Below the pieces are notes generated by a model. That model was given only the letters and a program-made list of their open reading frames with translations, searched no databases and was not told the DNA's origin. Shown here piece by piece: positions 24,282-32,003 of a DNA stretch of 49,505 bases (the stretch's first letter is position 1; every line of letters starts with the position of its first letter). Position numbers and translations under genes: made by a program. The DNA is from Hyphomicrobiales bacterium (lineage in GTDB: Bacteria; Pseudomonadota; Alphaproteobacteria; Rhizobiales; Rhizobiaceae): positions 1 through 49,505 of the forward strand of contig UCEY01000034.1 in the NCBI GenBank assembly GCA_900471605.1. Reading direction: 5' to 3'.

Positions 24282-24298
24282 TCTCCTAGTTTTGGAGA
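24282..24298 (-). promoter_or_regulatory. possible Shine-Dalgarno-masking hairpin of the MFS gene
   Basis: On the minus strand TCTCC, seven nt and GGAGA form a 5-bp stem whose 3' arm is the MFS gene's ribosome-binding site, 6 nt before ATG. The stem is short, so the effect may be small. Confidence 0.3.
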
Positions 24299-24413
24299 CG
24301 TCATAGACGAACGTTCCGGGATGATCTGTATCCTAAAATCCGAAATCCATGCCTATTCGTCCAAATTTGTGCTGTGCACAACGATCGCAAGAGAACATGG
24401 CGATGCGCTGGCG

Positions 24414-25472
24414 TTACTGAGGCCGCTGCCAGTAGGAACCGATGCTGCTTCTTTGCCGGTCATGGCCGCGGGCCTTCAGGAGGTCACGGATTGCCTTGGC
24501 TTCCGAGCGCTCGCAGCCTGCCCAGACGAAGGTATCCGGGCTGGCACGTTCGATCTCCGACCTGATCGCCTTCTCAAGCATTCCGGTGGTTCCTGCGGCG
24601 GCGCCGTTGCGGTGAAGCCAGCGGATATCGAGGGTGGCCGCCGAAACGAGTGGCTGTTCTTCCGCCTCGGTTTCGACCTCGACAAAGGCGACGAGGCGAC
24701 TTCCGGCCGGCATTTCGGCGGCTATGCGTGAAATCGCGGGAAGCGCGGTTTCGTCGCCGGCAAGGATCATGTCCGCGGCGTCCGGTACGCCGCCGCCACC
24801 CGGGCCAAGGAGCCCGGCAACATCCCCGGGGCGAGCATTCTGTGCAAAATCGGCGCCCGGCATCGGCAGGCCGCAGGTGTCGTGCAGGACGAAATCGATA
24901 TCCATCTCGCGGCGGTCAAGGTCGATGCTGCGGATCGTGTAGATGCGGACGGTCAGTTCGTCCTCGCCCTTCGGCCAGTCTATGCGCCCGTCAGGCCTTG
25001 TGCTCGGCCAGACCGGAGCCCGGCCCTTGGGCGGGATCAGCAGGCGGACATGCAGGCCGCCGTCGCGAAAATGCGCGACATCGGCGCAGGCGATGGTGAG
25101 CCGGCGCATATGCGGCGTGACGTTTGAGGCGGAGACGACACGGATCTCGCGGAAATCCGGCAGCGCCGAGGGTTTCGGCATGTCGGCCCAGGTCAGTTCC
25201 AGCGGCTCGTCGCCGGCGATCATGAAGAGATGTTCGGCGATAACGTTGCGCACCATCTGCAGCATGGCTGCCGTCGGGCAGGAGAGTTCGATCGACAGCT
25301 GGCCGCCCTCGGAGCGGAGGTCGGCTTTGCCTGAATGATTGGCGAGTGTCGCGGTGTTGCCCGATCGCCATACGTCCGAATGTTCGACGAACCGGGCGCA
25401 GAGGCCATCCAGCATCCTCGCCGGATCGACCGGGACCGCGGTGCCGGACAGCGTGAAGCGTTCTGCCATCAT
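24414..25472 (-). CDS. siderophore-interacting protein with N-terminal DUF2218 domain
   Basis: A 352-residue two-part protein. Residues about 1-95 match DUF2218 (FTLSGTAVPVDPARML, CPTAAMLQMVRNVIAEHLF), and about 105-352 form a ViuB/YqjH-type ferric-siderophore reductase: the FAD motif RIYTIR (176-181), DFVLHDTCGLPMPGADFAQ, the GPGGGG region and the C-terminal NAD(P)H domain with VWAGCERSEAKAIRDLL. Members reduce the cytoplasmic ferric siderophore to release iron. ATGATG at 25472/25469 overlaps the permease stop by 4 nt, so it is translated with the uptake operon. Fusion of the two domains is frequent in Rhizobiales. Confidence 0.93.
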   Translation of the reverse strand: MMAERFTLSGTAVPVDPARMLDGLCARFVEHSDVWRSGNTATLANHSGKADLRSEGGQLSIELSCPTAAMLQMVRNVIAEHLFMIAGDEPLELTWADMPKPSALPDFREIRVVSASNVTPHMRRLTIACADVAHFRDGGLHVRLLIPPKGRAPVWPSTRPDGRIDWPKGEDELTVRIYTIRSIDLDRREMDIDFVLHDTCGLPMPGADFAQNARPGDVAGLLGPGGGGVPDAADMILAGDETALPAISRIAAEMPAGSRLVAFVEVETEAEEQPLVSAATLDIRWLHRNGAAAGTTGMLEKAIRSEIERASPDTFVWAGCERSEAKAIRDLLKARGHDRQRSSIGSYWQRPQ

Positions 25473-27469
25473 GCGGTTCTCTCCTTGTATCCAAGCAGCC
25501 AGAGAAGATAGGGGCCGCCGATCAGCGCGGCGAAGAGGCCGACCGGCACCTGATAGGGATAGATGACGATCCGCGACAGCCAATCGGCCATGATCAGCAC
25601 GCCTGCCCCGATCAGGATTGCCGCGGCAAGTTGATGCTGCAGCCTCCGGAAGCCGAGGAGCCGGGCGAGATGCGGCGCGATCAATCCCGTCAGGCTCAAG
25701 GGGCCGACAAGGAAGGACGAGATCGCCGTCATCAATGCCGCAAGGATGGCGAGCGCAAGGCGGGACGGTAGGACGCCAAGGCCGACGCTGCGGGAAAGGC
25801 CCGTCCCGAGCGGCAGGATGGTGAGCCAGCGGATCATCAGGAAAAGCGGCGCGCTCAGCACCACGAGTGCGATCATCGCCGTCCAGGCTTCGAAGGCGCC
25901 GGCACGGTTGGTCGAGCCGGACATCCAGTTGAGCAGGATATAGCTGCGCATGTCGCCCTGTGCCAGCACCATGCTGACGATCGCCATGCAGAAGGCGCTG
26001 ATGGCGATGCCGGCGAGCAGCAGTCGTTCGGCCGAAAATCCGGAGCGTCCGGCAATCGCGATCATCACCAGGAAGGCGGCAAGCGAGCCGAGCGCCATGC
26101 CGAGAAGCATGATTGCCGGTGAGGGGAAGCCGAACAGGAAGAGCGCGGCCGTCAAACCGGCGCCTGCGCCGCTGGAAACGCCGAGTACTTCGGGGCTCGC
26201 AATTGGATTGCCGGTCACGCGCTGCATGACGAAACCGGCTGCTCCGAGCATGGCACCGGCACCGCCGGCAGCCAGGATGCGCGGCAGACGGAAGGGCAGG
26301 AGCTCGGAAAAGAGCAGGCCGAGCGCGACGCTCCAGCCCGTATCCGTCAGGCCCAGCATCAGTACGAGCGCGAGGATGATGGCCAGCGCCGCTGCCAGGA
26401 GTGACAGCGCGATAGCAGGTTTTCGAAGCAGGCGAGAAGACGTATCCGCCCTTGCGGTGACCGAGGAAAATCCGTGGACGCGCGGCAAGAGCAGGAGAAG
26501 CAACGGCCCACCGAGCAATGCGGTTGCGGCGCCCGTCGGTACGAGATCGGAGAAACCCGGACCCAGCAATTGCGTCAGGGTGTCGGCCAGGAAGAGAACC
26601 GCGGCCCCCGCGAGAGGAGCGGCCGTCATCACCTGTCCTGTGGTTCGGGCGCCACAGAGCCTGGCTATAGCGGGAGCCGCGAGCCCCAGAAAGCCGATGA
26701 TGCCAACTGTTGCCGTGACAGAGGCGGACAGCCAGACCGCAAGGACGAGGATTGAAAACCGGACCGCGTGCAACGCGACCCCGAGGCTCCGGGCACTGGA
26801 ATCGTCAAGTGCCAGGACATTCAGCGGCCGCAGCAGGAGTGCCGCGGCGACGATGCCCGCCGCGAGCCGCGGTGCCAGCGAGATGACGCCGTTCCAGTCC
26901 TGCTGGTTGAGCGCGCCTGCACCCCAGATATGGATCGACATGGCATATTCGCCGCGCGCCAGGATCAGCGTCACGCTGAGCGAGGCGGCGATCAGGCTGA
27001 CGATCATGCCGGAGATCGCCACCGTGACCGGATCGAGCCCGCGCCGCCAACTCAGTGCCAGTACGATCGCCACCGCACCAAAGCCGCCGGCAAAGGCGAT
27101 CAGCTCGCGGGAGACGCCGCTCAGGAGCGGCAGGACACCGAGGCCGAGCGTCAGCGCCAGTTGCGCACCCGAGGCGATGCCGAGGGTCGAGGCATCGGCG
27201 ATCGGATTGCGCAGCACCCTTTGCAGCAGCGCACCGGAAAGACCGAGCGCAGCACCGGCGATCAGCGCGATCGCGGCGCGGGGCAGAAGGCTGTTCCACA
27301 GCAGGATCGCATCAAGGGTGGCAGCGGTCGCCGTGTCCCCGGGGACCTGCGGGCTGAACGTCAGGAGCAGGATGAACGAGGCGACGCAGGCGGTGCCGAG
27401 CGCGGCTGCAGGAACAAAGCCGGGCAGGCCGGTCGGCATGTGCAGTGGGAGACTAGCCGTTCCGGGCAT
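25469..27469 (-). CDS. Fe3+-siderophore ABC transporter permease, fused double-length (FhuB-like)
   Basis: A 666-residue inner-membrane protein made of two tandem FecCD/BtuC domains, as in FhuB of hydroxamate uptake; total predicted spans are about 20. The first half has ALGLSGALLQRVLRNPIADASTLGI and the second the equivalent GAMLGAAGFVMQRVTGNPIASPEVLGV, both containing the NPLA-type GxxxQ..xxNPIA motif; GLAAPAIARLCG and GLIAPHLARLLG mark the two coupling regions. ATG 27469 follows AAGGA with 8-nt spacing and overlaps the binding-protein gene by 17 nt. No matching ATPase gene is present in the operon. Confidence 0.93.
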   Translation of the reverse strand: MPGTASLPLHMPTGLPGFVPAAALGTACVASFILLLTFSPQVPGDTATAATLDAILLWNSLLPRAAIALIAGAALGLSGALLQRVLRNPIADASTLGIASGAQLALTLGLGVLPLLSGVSRELIAFAGGFGAVAIVLALSWRRGLDPVTVAISGMIVSLIAASLSVTLILARGEYAMSIHIWGAGALNQQDWNGVISLAPRLAAGIVAAALLLRPLNVLALDDSSARSLGVALHAVRFSILVLAVWLSASVTATVGIIGFLGLAAPAIARLCGARTTGQVMTAAPLAGAAVLFLADTLTQLLGPGFSDLVPTGAATALLGGPLLLLLLPRVHGFSSVTARADTSSRLLRKPAIALSLLAAALAIILALVLMLGLTDTGWSVALGLLFSELLPFRLPRILAAGGAGAMLGAAGFVMQRVTGNPIASPEVLGVSSGAGAGLTAALFLFGFPSPAIMLLGMALGSLAAFLVMIAIAGRSGFSAERLLLAGIAISAFCMAIVSMVLAQGDMRSYILLNWMSGSTNRAGAFEAWTAMIALVVLSAPLFLMIRWLTILPLGTGLSRSVGLGVLPSRLALAILAALMTAISSFLVGPLSLTGLIAPHLARLLGFRRLQHQLAAAILIGAGVLIMADWLSRIVIYPYQVPVGLFAALIGGPYLLWLLGYKERTA

Positions 27470-28337
27470 GGGAAAATCCTTCGGCCAGGAAATCGGCAAA
27501 CCGGCCTGCCGCCGGCAGAGCCCCGTAGGGATTGATCGATCCTACCATCAGCACGCGGTTTTCCCGCACCGCCGGCAAGGCCTTCCAGAACGCGCTTTCG
27601 GTCAGTGCCCCGAAGGCATCCATCGGATGCGGTGGAATAAGGACGATCCGGGCCTCGGGCATGGAAGCCAGCGTCTCGATGCCCATCGGCGCGACGGCCG
27701 AATAGCTGGTCGCACCCGTCCAGGCGTTGACCAGCCCGAGTCGTTTCAGCACTTCGCCGAACATGCTGTCGGAACCGAAAACCCTGTAGTGGCGCGCGTC
27801 GCCAAGATTGATCGGCAGGACAGGACGGCCGTCACCCTTGGCCAGCAGGTTCCTGTAGCGGTCGAGTTTATCTGCGAGGTCCTCGACCATCCTGCGGGCT
27901 GCGGGGCGTTGCAGACGCTCGCCGATCGCAAGCGTCGCCTGCTCGGCAAGGACGTATGGGCTCTCGCCGGGTCTGTAGATCGCATGTGTTTCGACCGGTG
28001 CGATACGGCTCATCAGCGGATCGGCCGAGGCGTAGAAGTTCGAATTGAAGATCAGGTCCGGGCGGGCGAAGCGCAGCGCCTCGAAGTTCGGCGATCCACG
28101 CAGGCCGAGGTCGGCGACGCCTGCCGGCACGTCGGGCTCGACTGCAACCTGGCGAAACTGGCGAAGCTCCGTTGCCGCCACGACATTGGCGCCGATCGCA
28201 AGCAGCGTTTCAAGAAGTGCCCAGTCGAGCGTGGCAACCCGTGGTCCCGCGTCTTGCGCCTGCAAAACGCGCGTTGCCGCCAAGGCGGCTGCGGTTGAGA
28301 GCAGGGTTCTGCGGGTGAATTTCTGCACTCTCGGCAT
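27453..28337 (-). CDS. iron-siderophore ABC transporter substrate-binding protein (FhuD-like)
   Basis: A 294-residue class III periplasmic binding protein. The N-terminus FTRRTLLSTAAALAATRVLQAQ is a twin-arginine-type signal (Arg-Arg at 9-10), common for FhuD homologues. Later features are RVATLDWALLETLLAIGA, GLRGSPNFEALRFARPDLIF and YRPGESPYVLAEQATLAIGERL, the standard FhuD/FepB order. It delivers a ferric hydroxamate to the FhuB-like permease, whose gene overlaps by 17 nt. A strong hairpin lies between it and the upstream receptor gene. Confidence 0.92.
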   Translation of the reverse strand: MPRVQKFTRRTLLSTAAALAATRVLQAQDAGPRVATLDWALLETLLAIGANVVAATELRQFRQVAVEPDVPAGVADLGLRGSPNFEALRFARPDLIFNSNFYASADPLMSRIAPVETHAIYRPGESPYVLAEQATLAIGERLQRPAARRMVEDLADKLDRYRNLLAKGDGRPVLPINLGDARHYRVFGSDSMFGEVLKRLGLVNAWTGATSYSAVAPMGIETLASMPEARIVLIPPHPMDAFGALTESAFWKALPAVRENRVLMVGSINPYGALPAAGRFADFLAEGFSHARNG

Positions 28338-28350
28338 GTCTCCAAAGGCA

Positions 28351-28377
28351 CGGGAAGGCCCGAAAGGGGCCTTCCCG
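28351..28377 (-). terminator. intercistronic 11-bp hairpin between receptor and binding-protein genes
   Basis: CGGGAAGGCCC, a 5-nt loop GAAAG and GGGCCTTCCCG form a perfect stem in the 62-nt gap. On the minus strand it is followed by TGCCTTTGG, a weak T-run. It probably attenuates transcription so that the receptor is made in excess over the inner-membrane parts. Confidence 0.65.
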
Positions 28378-28399
28378 CAAAGCTTGTTTCAGGTGTCCA

Positions 28400-30550
28400 T
28401 TACCAGACCTTGCTGATCTTGAAATTGACGGTGCGTGCCTCGCCGTAACCGCAGAAATACTGCGTGTTGCAGCCTGCGACATATTCCTTGTCGAACAGGT
28501 TGGTGACGTTCAGGGACGCCTTCCAGTCGTTCTTCTCATAGCGGATCGCTGCGTCGAAGACCGTCGAATCCGGGACGCGCATGGTGTTCGCGTTGTCGGC
28601 CCAGGACTTGCCGCGATAGCGCACGCCGGCGCCGAAACCGAGCCCTTCCAGCGGCCCTTCGGTCACCGTATAGTCGAGCCAGAGCGAGGTGAGGACATCC
28701 GGAACGACATTGGGTGTCTTTCCAATCAGGGTAGCATCGTCCTTGGTGATCTCGATGTCCGTATACGAAGCTGCCGCAATGACCTTCCAGTTCTGGTCCA
28801 GGTTTACCTTACCTTCCACTTCGATACCGCGCGAGCGGACTTCGCCGAGCTGGCTGGTTACCGAGCCGGTGGTGATCGTGTAGTTCTGCTTGGTGATATC
28901 GAAGACGGAGGCCGTCAGGCTGCCGTCAAGCCAGGTCGGTTCGTATTTGACGCCTGCCTCGAACTGGTAACCTTCCTCGGGCTTCGGTGCGGCACCCCCC
29001 GTCAGGCCGACGATCGGGCTGAAGAAGCTTGCGGCGCTGACATAGGGCGTCAGGCCGTTGGCAAACTCGTAAGCCAGGCCTGCGCGGCCGCTCCAGGCAC
29101 GATCGTTGCTGGAATAGTTCTGCGTTCCCGCCAACAGGTCCTCGATCTCGTTATGGACGTAGTCGTAACGGCCGTTCAAGGTGACGATCCAGCCGTCGCC
29201 GAACTTCATCTGGTCCTGGGCGTAAACGCCGACCTGGTTGATCGTGTAGACCTGGTGCAGGTTGCGGGCGACCGGTGGCAGAGCCATGCCGTAGGCGGGG
29301 TTGCTCGGGTCGAAAGCGGGCACCGATCCGAAGAGGCTGGCGAACTGGTCGGTATCGAGACGGTAATACCGGTAGTCCAGGCCGACCATGACCTTGTGCG
29401 CGGCGCCGCCCAGGTCGAATTCGTTTTCAACCCGGTTGTCCACATTGAAGGCATTGGCCTTCGAGGTAATGTCTTCGCTGTAGCGGTCGACCAACGCATC
29501 CGCCGGATTGAGATCGAACGGATAGACGTACTGCTCGCGCTTGAAGAGGTTGGAATACCGCAGGTTCTGCGTGAATTTCCAGCCGCCCTCGAATTCGTGC
29601 TCGAACTCGTAACCGACCATCTTCTGGACGACCTTGCCGTCGTCGAAATTGGGATCTCCGAGGAACATGTCGCGCGGGATCTTGCCATAGCCGGCGTTGA
29701 CGACCGTGCCGCCGTAAGGCAGCAGACCGTTGGTGGTGTGGACCTGGTCCAGGCCACTGATGTAACCCCAGACCGTCAGGCTGGTGCCCGCGTCCGGCGA
29801 GAAGGTGAACTGCGGCATGATGAAACCGCGCAGGTCTTCGCTGTAGTCGGTATAGTTGTCCCCACCCGCCAGCTTGCCGGTGAGGCGATAGCTGAAGCTG
29901 CCGTCGGGCGTGACCTTGTCGGAGACATCGAAGCCGAAGAAGGCGTTGCCGTTCGTGTTGATGCCGGTCTCGGTATAATAATAAGGCTCGTCGGTCGGGC
30001 GCTTGCGGATCAGGTTGACGACGCCGCCGGCATTGGCGCCGCCGAGCAGCACGGACGCCGGCCCCTTCAGGACCTCGACGCGCTCCAGCATGAACGGATC
30101 AAGCTGGAAGCCGCCATAGGAATGGCTGGTGAGCGCCAGGCTGTCGAAGAACACGCCGGTCTGTGATGCGTTGAAGCCGCGGACATAGATCCAGTCGGTG
30201 TCAGGGTCCGAGCCGTAGGGCTGGCCGAATACGCCGGGCGTATAAAGGAGCACCTGATCGACCTTGCTGACGGCGCCGCGGTCGTCCATCTCCTGCCTGC
30301 CGATGACCGACACGGACTGCGGGATTTCCTTGAGCGGCATATCGGTCTTGGAGCCGGTCGTCGATTTCTTCGCGACATAACCCTTGACCGGGCCGGTCCC
30401 ATCGCCGTCACCTTCGCCGTGAAGGACGATCGGCGCCAGTGTCGTATCGGCATTCTGCGCATGCACCGCCGAAGCGGCGCAAAGGGCGGCCAGTGCCACG
30501 CCGGCGCCCAGTCCAAGCCTTGCCCCCAAGGTTGTTTTTCTCTCGTTCAT
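28400..30550 (-). CDS. TonB-dependent siderophore receptor (FhuA/FoxA-like)
   Basis: A 716-residue outer-membrane receptor. A signal peptide ends near AVHAQ (about residue 32); a TonB-box-like TTLAPIVLHG follows; the plug domain (about 65-165) contains EIPQSVSVIGRQEMDDRGA, YVRGFNASQTGVFFD and VEVLKGPASVLLGGANAGG; then a 22-strand barrel ends in EYVAGCNTQYFCGYGEAR and a C-terminal KISKVW. The last cysteine-rich loop is a FhuA/FoxA-type feature for hydroxamate (ferrichrome, ferrioxamine) receptors. ATG 30550 is preferred to a GTG at 30562. An RirA-type iron box lies 58 nt upstream, and an AraC gene precedes it on the same strand. Confidence 0.94.
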   Translation of the reverse strand: MNERKTTLGARLGLGAGVALAALCAASAVHAQNADTTLAPIVLHGEGDGDGTGPVKGYVAKKSTTGSKTDMPLKEIPQSVSVIGRQEMDDRGAVSKVDQVLLYTPGVFGQPYGSDPDTDWIYVRGFNASQTGVFFDSLALTSHSYGGFQLDPFMLERVEVLKGPASVLLGGANAGGVVNLIRKRPTDEPYYYTETGINTNGNAFFGFDVSDKVTPDGSFSYRLTGKLAGGDNYTDYSEDLRGFIMPQFTFSPDAGTSLTVWGYISGLDQVHTTNGLLPYGGTVVNAGYGKIPRDMFLGDPNFDDGKVVQKMVGYEFEHEFEGGWKFTQNLRYSNLFKREQYVYPFDLNPADALVDRYSEDITSKANAFNVDNRVENEFDLGGAAHKVMVGLDYRYYRLDTDQFASLFGSVPAFDPSNPAYGMALPPVARNLHQVYTINQVGVYAQDQMKFGDGWIVTLNGRYDYVHNEIEDLLAGTQNYSSNDRAWSGRAGLAYEFANGLTPYVSAASFFSPIVGLTGGAAPKPEEGYQFEAGVKYEPTWLDGSLTASVFDITKQNYTITTGSVTSQLGEVRSRGIEVEGKVNLDQNWKVIAAASYTDIEITKDDATLIGKTPNVVPDVLTSLWLDYTVTEGPLEGLGFGAGVRYRGKSWADNANTMRVPDSTVFDAAIRYEKNDWKASLNVTNLFDKEYVAGCNTQYFCGYGEARTVNFKISKVW

Positions 30551-30607
30551 TCCAAGCCCCACTCACACGAACCTTCCGCCGCCGCAAGAAGCGGCGCCGT
30601 CATAAGG

Positions 30608-30622
30608 TGAGCAGTTAACTCA
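30608..30622. promoter_or_regulatory. RirA-type iron-responsive operator (TGA-N9-TCA)
   Basis: TGAGCAGTTAACTCA fits the rhizobial iron-responsive operator TGA-N9-TCA exactly, with extra symmetry TGAG/CTCA. It is in the A/T-rich promoter region of the receptor gene, 58 nt before its ATG. RirA represses such genes when iron is plentiful; regulation is inferred. Confidence 0.6.
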
Positions 30623-30711
30623 TATTTAAAGTTCCGGCTTGGTTCGATCGGCGGCAATTGGACGTTCTTGGGCAAATTCGGGAACGGCGGGCAAATATTT
30701 ACAAAAATGCA

Positions 30712-31596
30712 TCACTCCTGCCTGGCCTTCCGCCAGCGGGCCGGAGTCGTTCCCATATGCTTGCGGAACACCTTGGTGAAATGCGCCTGATCCGAGAACC
30801 CGGTTTCGGCGGCGACGTCCGTCAGAGGATGGGCATCCGATACCAGCAGCTCTTTCGCACGTTCCAGCCGGGCATTCATCTGCCAGTCGTGGGGCGCCAT
30901 GCCGGTCGATGCCTTGAAGGAATGGCTGAAATGCGATGGCGACAGCCCCGTCAGGTCGGCAAGCTCTTGGAGACGGATATTGCGCATGCAGTTTGCGGAA
31001 ATGAAATCCGTGGCGCGCTGTAGCTGCGAGGCTGCCAGCGCTCCCCGCCGCCGCGTCGGCGTCTTGACCATCTTCAAGACATCGATGAGAAGCGCCAGGG
31101 CAAGCCCGTCCCCATAAAGATCGTGCAACGGCTCGGGATTGCAGATTTCGGCGGCAATCAGTCCGGCTAACGTCATGACGCGTTGGTCGGAGAACAGAAG
31201 CTGGGGGTCCTTGAGCTTTTTCGGATTGATGTCTTCCATCAGCCGGCGGCCGAGGATATCCGCGTCGAAATGGATATCGAGATGGCGCACATACTGCACG
31301 TCGGCAAAATCCATCCAGAGGTCCATGTCGGCGGGAATGTAGGAGATCGGGCTCTGATTGCTGTCCTGCGGAGCGCCGCGGGATTTCGGCGATAGCTTGA
31401 CGACGGGGCGTCCGCGGCCGCGCTGGTCGAGCAGGATGAACAGTCGCGGATCCCGCGCCACGTAGTGCCCGCCCGCATAAGCGGCGCATTCCACGTCCCA
31501 GAGGTCGGCGGCGATGCCGTTCCAGTATCGGCGCTTCAGCCCGCCCATGATCGAAAAACCCTCGATCCTGTTTTGCATTCGCGGCTGGAAAGTCAT
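30712..31596 (-). CDS. AraC family transcriptional regulator
   Basis: A 294-residue regulator with an N-terminal sensing domain and a C-terminal pair of HTH motifs (about 195-290): LQELADLTGLSPSHFSHSFKASTGMAP followed by DVAAETGFSDQAHFTKVFRKHMGTTPARWR. It lies directly upstream of the receptor gene, same direction, 161 nt apart. AraC proteins at siderophore loci (for example RhrA, PchR) activate uptake genes when the ferric siderophore is present, so it is the likely activator here. The N-terminal domain has no cupin motif that I can place. Confidence 0.92.
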   Translation of the reverse strand: MTFQPRMQNRIEGFSIMGGLKRRYWNGIAADLWDVECAAYAGGHYVARDPRLFILLDQRGRGRPVVKLSPKSRGAPQDSNQSPISYIPADMDLWMDFADVQYVRHLDIHFDADILGRRLMEDINPKKLKDPQLLFSDQRVMTLAGLIAAEICNPEPLHDLYGDGLALALLIDVLKMVKTPTRRRGALAASQLQRATDFISANCMRNIRLQELADLTGLSPSHFSHSFKASTGMAPHDWQMNARLERAKELLVSDAHPLTDVAAETGFSDQAHFTKVFRKHMGTTPARWRKARQE

Positions 31597-31769
31597 GCAG
31601 CTATCCTGAATAAATAAACTTGTGTGTAATTATCAACTTCAACGGAGTGTATCAATCCCACCGGTGTTGCTGATGCCACACCATGACGGCCTGCGCGACC
31701 GCCAATGAAAGGAGGTTGGGGATCGGAGCGCGGCGGCATGAAGACCGTCAGAGCCGCTTTGCATCAAAA

Positions 31770-31796
31770 TTGACAGCCGTTTCCGGCCGATATAAT
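31770..31796 (+). promoter_or_regulatory. sigma70 promoter with consensus hexamers
   Basis: TTGACA (31770-31775) and TATAAT (31791-31796) both match consensus, with a short 15-nt spacer. It points to the hydrolase gene, giving a leader of about 200 nt. The short spacer would lower strength or call for an activator. Confidence 0.5.
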
Positions 31797-31860
31797 TTGA
31801 TGTCAATGACTTAGCGCTGGTTTTATACTTGGGAGTAGCTCCAGTAGCGCTGTGTTTCTT

Positions 31861-31922
31861 GTCCACTCGTATCGACAACACCGTTGTGGCCTATCGGTGT
31901 TGACTTGCCAAACCAAGTGGAC
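31861..31922. repeat. nested inverted repeats in hydrolase leader
   Basis: Outer arms GTCCACT (31861-31867) and AGTGGAC (31916-31922) enclose inner arms CAACACCG (31876-31883) and CGGTGTTG (31895-31902). The centres differ by under 3 nt, so it could fold as one long interrupted RNA stem or bind a dimeric protein. Confidence 0.5.
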
Positions 31923-32003
31923 GAGGGTCGGCTGTCCGCTCAGATGGCCCGCTTGCCCGTTCTCGCCCACCCGTTTCGCCGCTTTACTCCCAGGAGGCTT
32001 CCG

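Larger units (their letters stand above)
31597..32003. other. 407-nt divergent non-coding region, A/T-richer, with promoter and nested repeats
   Basis: It separates the AraC gene from the exported hydrolase gene. It contains a consensus promoter (31770-31796), nested inverted repeats (31861-31922) and the octamer CGGTGTTG at 31662-31669 and 31895-31902, with its complement at 31876-31883. Short frames on both strands (for example 31639-31881 minus) have no ribosome site or family features, so I call no gene. Confidence 0.6.

Noticed and set aside
25950..28298. A 782-codon plus-strand open frame opposite the FhuB/FhuD genes
   Set aside because: Ser/Arg/Ala/Pro low-complexity composition and no domain; it mirrors membrane-protein codons on the other strand.
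31639..31881. An 80-codon minus-strand frame upstream of AraC
   Set aside because: No ribosome site, no recognisable family; overlaps the promoter and repeats of the hydrolase leader.
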